From Brucella pseudogrignonensis (GTDB lineage Bacteria; Pseudomonadota; Alphaproteobacteria; Rhizobiales; Rhizobiaceae): a DNA stretch of 64,000 bases. Numbering within the stretch: position 1 is the stretch's first letter; each line of letters begins with the position of its first letter. Position numbers and translations under genes: made by a program. Shown here piece by piece: positions 57,727 to 64,000 of the stretch. The stretch is taken from NCBI RefSeq assembly GCF_002252525.1, contig NZ_NNRM01000021.1, forward strand, positions 141,319 to 205,318, read 5' to 3'. Below the pieces are notes generated by a model. The model made no database searches. It was not told the origin of the DNA and was given only the letters and a program-made list of their open reading frames with translations.

Positions 57727-58242
57727 TTATCCTTGTGGAACGCCAGTGGTACTGTTTCCGGGAGAGACACCAATATGAACATGGGTTGAGCCGATGTTCT
57801 TGCCGTCATGGGTGACGGTTCCGCCCTCGATGTCAACGCCACCAGCCGAGACCGTCACGGTAACGCCACCAACCTTCAGCACGATCGACGCTCCGGCCTG
57901 GACACTGATGGTTCCGTCTGCACCCACAAGAATACCGTCGCCGTGCTGATTATAAAGTGCAGCTTCACCCGGCTTCAGCCCACCCATACGAGCGGATGGA
58001 TTCCCGACTGGCAAGAGTACGATGTCATCCTCATTGCCGCCAATGGCAACGGCGACGGCAAGTGCGCCATCTTCCGGTGCCGAGGTCGCCAGCCCGTAAG
58101 GCTGCATGATCTCGACCTTGTCGCGCCAGACGCCAGGAGCAACTTCCACCGAGGCGGTCTGTGTTTCGCCATCGTCATTGATGTTCTTCAGAACGACGCG
58201 GCGAGCGATCCCGCGAACCTTGCTGGCTGTTTCATGATCCAT
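57727..58242 (-). CDS. Baseplate spike protein (Mu gp45/gpV-like)
   Basis: The ATG at 58242 is favoured; a GTG at 58269 overlapping the gp44-type stop is possible. The product (about 171 residues) has the OB-fold N-terminal domain followed by the triple-stranded beta-helix with repeated Val/Gly strands (VLKVGGVTVTVSAGGVDIEG) and the tip motif STHVHIGVSPGN, whose His-x-His pair binds the iron ion at the membrane-piercing apex in P2 gpV and Mu gp45. It punctures the outer membrane. Confidence 0.9.
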   Translation of the reverse strand: MDHETASKVRGIARRVVLKNINDDGETQTASVEVAPGVWRDKVEIMQPYGLATSAPEDGALAVAVAIGGNEDDIVLLPVGNPSARMGGLKPGEAALYNQHGDGILVGADGTISVQAGASIVLKVGGVTVTVSAGGVDIEGGTVTHDGKNIGSTHVHIGVSPGNSTTGVPQG

Positions 58243-58265
58243 GGTTGACCTCGTGTTGTTCAAGT

Positions 58266-59498
58266 TCACAGGGCCGAAGCGGTTCCGTCCAGCGGCCCGC
58301 CCGATCCCTTGCCCTTGCTCTTTTTGCTGCTCTTCTTACGGCCCTTAACGTTCTTTCGACGGCCCTTTACAGGCTTGTTGTCGAAGGCCTCCGGTGAGGT
58401 GACAGCGATTTCGGTTTCGCAGCCGCTTTCCTCCTGCAGGAGGAAGGTCACGCGGGAAATCAGCATGTCGCGGAACACGTCCTGAAAGGAATCGGAGACC
58501 TCAACCATTTCGTTGACGCGCCACAGACGCCCGTTCGCCTTGTAGCCATGAACGCGATAGGAGATTTCCTCGCTCTCGCCGCGCTTGGTGCGCATGCGCC
58601 AGTCGGCTTCATCCTTGCAGCCCTTGTCATCGGCCTTGGAACGGGCCAGATGAACGATCGGGCGATAGCGCCTGATCTCGTCGTCTGTCGCCTCGCCACT
58701 GGCAACAACGCCGCGTCGTTCGCGTTCGGTGGCCGAACCGTCGGTTGCCCCTCTGTCTTCCGGCTTTACCGGAGCGCTGCCGCCCAGAAGCGGTGCTGCA
58801 CGACCGTCGCGAACGGTAGCAGCCTTTTCCGACTGACCACGCACGATAACCTTGGAATGACGGTCCTTATGGGTGAACTGGCCGGAGGAGCCTTTCACGT
58901 TCCCAGGCAGCGAAAGTGCTGCCGGAGCGCGATTGGCTCCGGTCCGGGTGATGACGACACCGCCGACGCCATCCGACATGACAAGGGCATGGCGCTGGCG
59001 TGTGCCTTTATCGATGGCGCTCAAGCCGGTTTCAGAAAGATCGATGCCGTAGCGCGGAAATGCATCGCCGGTATCGATCTCCGAGCGGACGGAAAGCCCG
59101 AACGGTTCTGCGATGCGCTTGACGGCCTCTTCCAGCTTCACATTGTTGAACTCGGACGGACCAGTTGGCGCGGCCGTACTGTCGACCAGATCACCCGCCT
59201 TGTCCTTGCCCGATATCGAGACCATGGCGCGCTCTTCATCGATGTCGGGTGAAACGGTTTCGATATAGCCTTTCAGGACAAGCTGATCCTCGACATAAGC
59301 TTCCGCCTCCATACCGGGCTTCAGCTTGAACACCGCATTTGCAGGCGATGCAAAATCGAAGGTGGAGAGCGCCCGAGTGTAATCGCGCAGCTCGAAACTG
59401 AAGGAGCCGCTGAAGTCCTTCAGGTCGCGGGTGATGTTGGCATTCGTCCACTGGTCGAATATCTGCCCGTTCACCTTCAGCCAGATCGAGCGCGCCAT
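58266..59498 (-). CDS. Baseplate hub protein (Mu gp44/P, gpD-like)
   Basis: The 410-residue protein is the hub that carries the spike, related to Mu gp44 and T4 gp27. It begins ARSIWLKVNGQIFDQWTNAN and has FSFELRDYTRALSTF (about 33-47) and VSISGKDKAGDLVDSTAAPT (about 91-110), typical of this family. The C-terminal 35 residues are strongly basic and low-complexity (KGRRKNVKGRKKSSKKSKGK), an unusual tail that is not part of the fold and could bind DNA or the peptidoglycan. ATGA-type overlaps link it to its neighbours. Confidence 0.88.
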   Translation of the reverse strand: MARSIWLKVNGQIFDQWTNANITRDLKDFSGSFSFELRDYTRALSTFDFASPANAVFKLKPGMEAEAYVEDQLVLKGYIETVSPDIDEERAMVSISGKDKAGDLVDSTAAPTGPSEFNNVKLEEAVKRIAEPFGLSVRSEIDTGDAFPRYGIDLSETGLSAIDKGTRQRHALVMSDGVGGVVITRTGANRAPAALSLPGNVKGSSGQFTHKDRHSKVIVRGQSEKAATVRDGRAAPLLGGSAPVKPEDRGATDGSATERERRGVVASGEATDDEIRRYRPIVHLARSKADDKGCKDEADWRMRTKRGESEEISYRVHGYKANGRLWRVNEMVEVSDSFQDVFRDMLISRVTFLLQEESGCETEIAVTSPEAFDNKPVKGRRKNVKGRKKSSKKSKGKGSGGPLDGTASAL

Positions 59499-60748
59499 TA
59501 TTCCGTCACCTCGACGCGGCCAGCAGGAATGCGGGCTGGATGGCGCGGCCGGTTCCGCTCGATGATCGAGAGGTAGCCGTCCTCGATCGCGGACGGATCG
59601 TCACCATAGATATGGTTGGCGATCTGGAAGGCATCTGACGGTCGATCGGTTTCGATGATACGCGATGCTGGCAAGCGTCCGATCGCTTCATTGATATCGG
59701 CAATCAGGCGCAAGCGAACGTCGCGGGTAGCGCGGATGGTGGCGCTGGCCTCGGCAGCAAAATCGGAATCGGAAAGGCTGGATAGCAGATCGGTATAGGC
59801 ATCCAGTTGGCCGACCAGGCTGTCGCGCAGCACGCTTGCTTCCGCTCGTGAACCGAACTCGACATAGGCAGCGAGCTGTCCGGCCTTGGCAAGCGCATCG
59901 CCTGCCGTTCCGGCCAACAGCACCGTGTCCGGACGCGACACGGTATCACCGGCAAGAACGACAAAAGCAGCACCGGCACTGGCGTTGATGTCGAGTGCCT
60001 GACGTGCCGACAGGCCGGTGTGGGAACTGGTTGCCTCTGCCGCCGGAGCAACCGCAGGCATTCCGGCGAGATCGGGAACGAGATTGACAATCATGTCCGT
60101 CACCGAGCTGGCGGCGCTGGACAAGGCTTCAGGTGTGGCAGGCAAGGATTGCGGCAGGACTGCGGAGATCAGGGCAGAAGCCCTTCCGGCGCTGGACTGC
60201 CAGTAGGAAACAACCTGTCGGGCGGTGCGCTGTGTGGCGTCAGTGCGAAGCCGGGACAGGGTTCGCCTCGATGTCGATGTGGTGAGAGACGCGGCAAGCG
60301 AGACAAGCGAAAGGGCAGCACCGATCAATGCCGAGGCGGTTGAAGCAAAGCCTGAAAGTCCCATGCCATTATAGCGCTTGAAGGTGGCGCTGAAGCGGAC
60401 GACGCGCAGCTCGTGCGCGGCGAAGGAAATCTCGGCCGTCTCTTCCATGATGACCTGCATCGGGCCAAGCCATGGATGAATAAGCGTACCCGGTCCCGGC
60501 GTCTCGAACGCGGCCTTCAGAGCCTGTGCCTGGGCAATATAGGAATCGCTGACGATCAGTCCTTCGACCTGGACGGTTTGGGTTGCAAGGCCGAAATCGT
60601 CATAGGCAGCTTGGTCGATACCGGGGAACAGATGCTCGGCAACGCGACGGCCGACCTGTGTCGAAGTATCGGGCACGTGGAAGGAAATACCACGATAAGA
60701 AGCTGGAAGCAGTCCAGGCAGAACGTCACTGATGCTGTCGAAGATCAT
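59498..60748 (-). CDS. DNA circularisation/tail protein N (Mu gp43-like)
   Basis: The 416-residue protein has the DNA_circ_N domain at its start: LLPASYRGISFHVPDTSTQV (about 13-32), GRRVAEHLFPGIDQAAYDDF (about 33-52) and the VEGLIVSDSYIAQAQAL segment. In Mu this protein (N) was first described as DNA circularisation and is also a tail component. The rest is Ala/Ser-rich helix. It sits between the tape measure and the hub gene, as in Mu, with one-base overlap to the next gene. Confidence 0.88.
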   Translation of the reverse strand: MIFDSISDVLPGLLPASYRGISFHVPDTSTQVGRRVAEHLFPGIDQAAYDDFGLATQTVQVEGLIVSDSYIAQAQALKAAFETPGPGTLIHPWLGPMQVIMEETAEISFAAHELRVVRFSATFKRYNGMGLSGFASTASALIGAALSLVSLAASLTTSTSRRTLSRLRTDATQRTARQVVSYWQSSAGRASALISAVLPQSLPATPEALSSAASSVTDMIVNLVPDLAGMPAVAPAAEATSSHTGLSARQALDINASAGAAFVVLAGDTVSRPDTVLLAGTAGDALAKAGQLAAYVEFGSRAEASVLRDSLVGQLDAYTDLLSSLSDSDFAAEASATIRATRDVRLRLIADINEAIGRLPASRIIETDRPSDAFQIANHIYGDDPSAIEDGYLSIIERNRPRHPARIPAGRVEVTE

Positions 60749-60756
60749 GGGAACCT

Positions 60757-63363
60757 CTATGCCCTGCCGATGACGCGGCCACGATCGGTCGTTAGCCCGA
60801 CATTCTTGTTGTCAGACGTGGCGCTTGCGAGCCTGCCCGGACCATCAACCTTGATGCGGATATCACCACCGACATTGATCGACTGCGCCGGACCGGCGAC
60901 AGCTGCAAGGCGTGTCGGCGTCGAGAGACTGGCCCGCTGATCAGGATTATTGCCGTTGGCAGGCGTGGGCCGCGGCAACTCTGGCAATGGGGGAACCACA
61001 AGGTTTCCGTTCAACGCACCGCGAGCATCTTTTCCGGTGATCTGACCGTTGAAGTCTTTCATATCTGCCGGAACGCCGAGGATAGCTTGCTTTACGGCAT
61101 TGACTGCGCTGACGATACCGTCGAGCCAGCCCTTGATCTTGTTGTAGACAGGCTCGAAGCCCGCAGCGAGCGCGTCCCAGGCAAGCACCGGCAGCTCGAT
61201 CGGCATTTTCAGGAAGCCCCAAAGCTTCTCTACGCCGGAAGCAAGAGACGATACAACGAACGTTGCCGTTTCAGGGAAGATGCGCGCCCAGTCTGGCATT
61301 TCCTGTTTGCCTGCTGCCCAATTTGCAAGTTCGGCCAGTCCCTTCGTCAGTGCCGATATGCCCTGCCAGATTTTCTCAAGTCCGGTGAACTTCAACAGTT
61401 CCAGCTTGCCGAGCCATTCGCCCATGGTGCGGGCAAAGCCGCTCATCTTGCTGGTGTCAAAACCGACAAGCTGCATCAAGTTGCTGGCAAGCGTACCGAG
61501 AGCGCTACCCAAATCCTTCAGGTTGTTCCACGTATCGCCCATATGGCCGAAGGTGCGCTTCAGGCTTTCGCCGATCGGCGCTAGCGACGGCTCGATGCCC
61601 TTGCCGATATCCTTCAGCGCGGTCCAGGCGGTTTGAAGCCCGTTGAAGACGCCTTCAAGAACCTTCAAACTGCCAACCTTCAGGCTATCAAAATTGATGT
61701 TGGCGAAGATAGAGCGGGCACCATTCGAAATCCGCGACCATGCGCGTGGCGCAGCATCCGCGACATAGTTCCAGGCACGAACCGCCCCGTCCGACACGCG
61801 CGACCAGACGCGGGAAAGATAAGGCTGTGCCTGTCCCCACAGACGCTTCGTGCCTTCCCATGCCTTGGAGGCGCGATCCTTCAGGCCGTCCCAGAACTTC
61901 ATGAGCCTGGGCGCGACCTTGTCCCAGTTCTTCGCAATCAGGACGCCAGCGCCAGCCAGCAGGCCGATCACAATGCCAAGCGGTGATAGGATCACGCCGA
62001 TCAACGCGCCGATTGCACCAAGACCCGCACCGATAATCGGAAGGACAAGGCCGAGCGCCCCAAGCGCCGTGACCAGGAGAACGACACCGCCAGTGCCGGT
62101 CAGCAGGGTTTTCATCCAGCCGCCTGTTGCCTGATCGATCTGCCGCACCCAGCGGATACCGGCGAGCAACCATTCGTTGATGGTCGGAAGCCATTCACCG
62201 AAAGCAAAACCGACCTCCCGAATGGACTGTGTGCCGATTTCGTTGAGGATCGTTAGCTGCCGGTTCATGCCCGCCATCTGCGTTTCGAAGTCGGTATCGA
62301 TCGCTGCACCCGTCGCGGCGGCGACCTTTTCCTTGATGTCCTTGTATTCCTGCACGTTCGCCATGAACGGCACGATGAAATCCAGAACCTGCTGATCGGA
62401 GAACAGCTCGGAAACCTTGCTAGCTGCGCCGATCGCTTCCAACTGTTGGCGAACATAGGCAAGAGCCTCGGCACCCTTGAGGCCGTTCTTTTCTGCGGCC
62501 TTCATGTATTTGCCGATCTGCTCTTCGCCGACGCCGGTGAGCTTTCCGACCTTCTGCAGCATGGCTTCCAGCGGGTTGATGCCCTTGGATGCAGCGTCCA
62601 GCATGACGGCCTGAATATCGACGCCCATGCCCGCAAAGTTCTTGATGGTGCGCTCAGACAGTGCCTTCGACAGGAAGTTCGAAAGATTGTTCGCCGCGAT
62701 CGACGGATCGGATGTTCCCTTCATAGCGATCTGGAGTGCCGAGCCGAGGAAGTTGACAGCCTCGCGGCCCTTCACACCGAATTTTGCTACCTGTGAAGTC
62801 AGGCGCGGGAAATGCTGTGCCATGTCCTTCAGCTCGAAGGAACCTTCCTTACCGGCGATCACAAGCGCACCAAGACTGTCGCGCATCTGATCGGCGGGAA
62901 GCTTCAGGTTGTTGAGCATGGCCGTGCCAACGCCAGCCATGTCGGAAAATTCCGCATTCGCAGCCGTGGCAGCGCGGCCGATATCGCCAATGGTGGCGTC
63001 GATTAGTTTCTGATCGACGCCCGCAGCAATCATCTGGCCTGCACCGGCCGCAATCGTTTCCGACGCCTGACCGATGACAAGGGCCAGTTCTTCATACTCA
63101 ACCTTGGCCTTGGCCGCGAAATCAAACGCGGCCTTGCCAGAGAGTTCGGCGGTGCCTGCAATATCGAGCAGCTGTTGCTGGAAGGCTGCGGCTTCCTGAA
63201 CCGGCCCCATGAAGGAAATAGCGGCAACCGCCGTACCGAGTATCCCGATACGGCGCGCAAAGCCGGTCAATTTCTGAAGGTTGCCTGTAAGGCGGCGCAT
63301 CGGACTTGAGAGCTGATCGCGAAGTCTGACTAGAACATCGAGCGCCATTGATTTTGATGCCAT
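60757..63363 (-). CDS. Tail tape measure protein
   Basis: The 868-residue protein sets tail length. It has a TP901-type core in the first 350 residues (MQEAAAFQQQLLDIAG-like start region; GKAAFDFAAKAKVEYEELAL about 76-95; GMGVDIQAVMLDAASKG about 243-259). A block of hydrophobic segments lies at about 410-475 (GGVVLLVTALGALGLVLPII and following), followed by a Trp/Ala-rich helical part. It begins four bases after the stop of the frameshifted chaperone, the normal order. Confidence 0.9.
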   Translation of the reverse strand: MASKSMALDVLVRLRDQLSSPMRRLTGNLQKLTGFARRIGILGTAVAAISFMGPVQEAAAFQQQLLDIAGTAELSGKAAFDFAAKAKVEYEELALVIGQASETIAAGAGQMIAAGVDQKLIDATIGDIGRAATAANAEFSDMAGVGTAMLNNLKLPADQMRDSLGALVIAGKEGSFELKDMAQHFPRLTSQVAKFGVKGREAVNFLGSALQIAMKGTSDPSIAANNLSNFLSKALSERTIKNFAGMGVDIQAVMLDAASKGINPLEAMLQKVGKLTGVGEEQIGKYMKAAEKNGLKGAEALAYVRQQLEAIGAASKVSELFSDQQVLDFIVPFMANVQEYKDIKEKVAAATGAAIDTDFETQMAGMNRQLTILNEIGTQSIREVGFAFGEWLPTINEWLLAGIRWVRQIDQATGGWMKTLLTGTGGVVLLVTALGALGLVLPIIGAGLGAIGALIGVILSPLGIVIGLLAGAGVLIAKNWDKVAPRLMKFWDGLKDRASKAWEGTKRLWGQAQPYLSRVWSRVSDGAVRAWNYVADAAPRAWSRISNGARSIFANINFDSLKVGSLKVLEGVFNGLQTAWTALKDIGKGIEPSLAPIGESLKRTFGHMGDTWNNLKDLGSALGTLASNLMQLVGFDTSKMSGFARTMGEWLGKLELLKFTGLEKIWQGISALTKGLAELANWAAGKQEMPDWARIFPETATFVVSSLASGVEKLWGFLKMPIELPVLAWDALAAGFEPVYNKIKGWLDGIVSAVNAVKQAILGVPADMKDFNGQITGKDARGALNGNLVVPPLPELPRPTPANGNNPDQRASLSTPTRLAAVAGPAQSINVGGDIRIKVDGPGRLASATSDNKNVGLTTDRGRVIGRA

Positions 63364-63366
63364 GGT

Positions 63367-63525
63367 CTAGCCCTCTGCCTCTTTGATCCTGTTCCGAAAA
63401 GCCATGATGCTATTCCACCAGAAGGTGGCGGTTGCCGCGTCCATCGTGTCGATTTCAGCGGCAGAGAAGCCCGATCCATCGGCGATCCCGCCGAGGATTA
63501 CTTGCCAGTCTTCCGGCCACTCGCC
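63367..63525 (-). CDS. Frameshift extension of tail assembly chaperone (gpGT-like)
   Basis: A -1 shift at T-TTT-TTG re-reads base 63525 and continues in an open frame of about 52 codons to TAG at 63369-63367, four bases before the tape-measure ATG. The extension begins GEWPEDWQVILGGIADGSGF and continues to TFWWNSIMAFRN, a Trp/Phe-rich helical domain like the T part of lambda gpGT. No own start codon fits. The full product is therefore 63962-63525 fused to 63525-63367. Confidence 0.8.
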   Translation of the reverse strand, partial: GEWPEDWQVILGGIADGSGFSAAEIDTMDAATATFWWNSIMAFRNRIKEAEG

Positions 63526-63962
63526 AAAAAAGAGGATAGCACCTGCGCAGATGCGGTGATGTCGGCCGCATCAAGCCTGTCATAGAGCACGTTCATGATG
63601 GCCTGGCTGATCCGTGTCGAACGCGAAAACGCGACGACGTTCATCGAATCTTCGGAGGTGGCCGAAATTGCCCGCTGATCAGCGCCGGTCAGACGATGGA
63701 AAGTCAGCTCGGAATATTTCTCCTCGCGTACTTTCCCGCCCTTCTTGATCTCCAGCGTCCGAGGGTAAAGCAGTGGCAACGTGACCGAACCATTGTCATT
63801 CTGGATGGCATGATCCGGCAGGCGATCATTCGGATCGATGTCCTCATCGACATCGGCGACCACGCCAGCCTTGGTGGAAACAGGTCTGTCCAGGTCCACC
63901 ACTGCGTCCGTGACAGGACGCTCTTCGTCGGTGAGATCGAGATCGACAACATTCTTAGCCAT
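63498..63962 (-). CDS. Tail assembly chaperone, zero-frame form (Mu gp41-like)
   Basis: The 154-residue protein (MAKNVVDLDLTDEE at start, then LPLLYPRTLEIKKGGKVREE near 63-82) is of the Mu gp41/phage tail chaperone E type that coats the tape measure during tail assembly. The start overlaps the upstream stop (TAATG). Twelve codons before the stop is a T-TTT-TTG heptamer at 63531-63525, in phase for -1 slippage, so a longer product is also made (next entry). Composition and position match lambda gpG. Confidence 0.85.
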   Translation of the reverse strand: MAKNVVDLDLTDEERPVTDAVVDLDRPVSTKAGVVADVDEDIDPNDRLPDHAIQNDNGSVTLPLLYPRTLEIKKGGKVREEKYSELTFHRLTGADQRAISATSEDSMNVVAFSRSTRISQAIMNVLYDRLDAADITASAQVLSSFLASGRKTGK

Positions 63963-64000
63963 TAAAGCACCTCTTCAGGAGCGCCGCCCGCCCACTTGAG
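63962..64000 (-). CDS. Tail tube protein, C-terminal end only (partial)
   Basis: Only the last 12 codons are in the window: LKWAGGAPEEVL then TAA overlapping the chaperone ATG. In Mu order the gene before the gp41-type chaperone is the tail tube (gpM/gp40). The fragment is too short to confirm this by sequence. Confidence 0.5.
   Translation of the reverse strand, partial: LKWAGGAPEEVL

Larger units (their letters stand above)
52276..64000 (-). mobile_element. Mu-like myovirus prophage, right part (continues beyond window)
   Basis: All genes are on the - strand in Mu late order: tail tube (partial), gp41-type chaperone with frameshift, tape measure, gp43/N, gp44/P, gp45, gp46, gp47, gp48, fibre, fibre chaperone, hypothetical, DNA modification gene. 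The transposase, head and lysis genes must lie beyond 64000. The terminus near 52276 is a proposal based on repeats and a 5'-TG. Confidence 0.88.

Overview
The window looks like a chromosome segment of an alphaproteobacterium of the Brucella/Ochrobactrum (Rhizobiales) type. The evidence is the core gene set (rplM-rpsI with an adjacent paaI-like thioesterase, speB, short-form argC, ctaA, a DUF2842 gene), the rhizobial intergenic palindrome near 35.75 kb, and prophage proteins of rhizobial flavour. It holds about 30 kb of host DNA between two unrelated prophages, each cut by a window edge.

Region 1 (1 to about 21.3 kb) is the late half of a T7/BPP-1-like podovirus prophage. The order on the + strand is portal (5' end outside the window), Bbp19-like protein, scaffold, major capsid, head fibre, small adaptors, tail tubular proteins, three ejection (internal virion) proteins and a tail spike. 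An O-acyltransferase on the - strand follows the spike, then a gene-free stretch with four tandem - strand terminators. Next comes a lysis cassette: GH24 endolysin, an overlapping Rz/Rz1-like spanin pair and a candidate holin. The right end is a - strand accessory module: a Panacea-domain (SocA-like) antitoxin with a small partner gene, DnaA boxes in front of it, a 64-aa gene, and a GIY-YIG protein whose N-terminus resembles the arm domain of phage integrases. tRNA-Pro(GGG) and an AT-rich strip close the region.

Region 2 (22 to 31.4 kb) is a MarC-family transporter, a YnfA-type membrane protein and a divergent exopolysaccharide locus. The locus encodes a Wzy-type polymerase, a WcaJ/ExoY-type initiating transferase, a GT4 glycosyltransferase and a Wza-type export lipoprotein on the - strand. 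The + strand carries a chain-length/BY-kinase-like protein with a degenerate kinase domain, and a convergent CelD-like GNAT gene follows. Region 3 (31.4 to 40.2 kb) is housekeeping: ctaA, an aminoglycoside-phosphotransferase-like gene, argC, speB, an ABM monooxygenase, rpsI, rplM, a thioesterase, a CoA-binding protein, metY and a cupin. metY has a structured leader that can hide its ribosome binding site.

Region 4 (40.3 to 51.5 kb) is one sugar-catabolic unit: double-domain aldehyde dehydrogenase, deoC, PfkB kinase, aldose-epimerase-like DUF4432 protein, a CUT2 ABC transporter (two permeases, ATPase, binding protein) and a divergent DeoR regulator. Together these read as uptake and breakdown of 2-deoxyribose or a deoxynucleoside: import, phosphorylation, aldol cleavage to acetaldehyde plus glyceraldehyde-3-phosphate, then acetaldehyde oxidation.

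Region 5 (about 52.28 to 64 kb) is the tail end of a Mu-like myovirus prophage on the - strand: tail tube (partial), assembly chaperone with a programmed -1 frameshift, tape measure, gp43-gp48-type tail and baseplate proteins, fibre, fibre chaperone and a Dam methylase at the terminus. Two 20-bp repeats with a 22-bp period next to a 5'-TG resemble a Mu right end.
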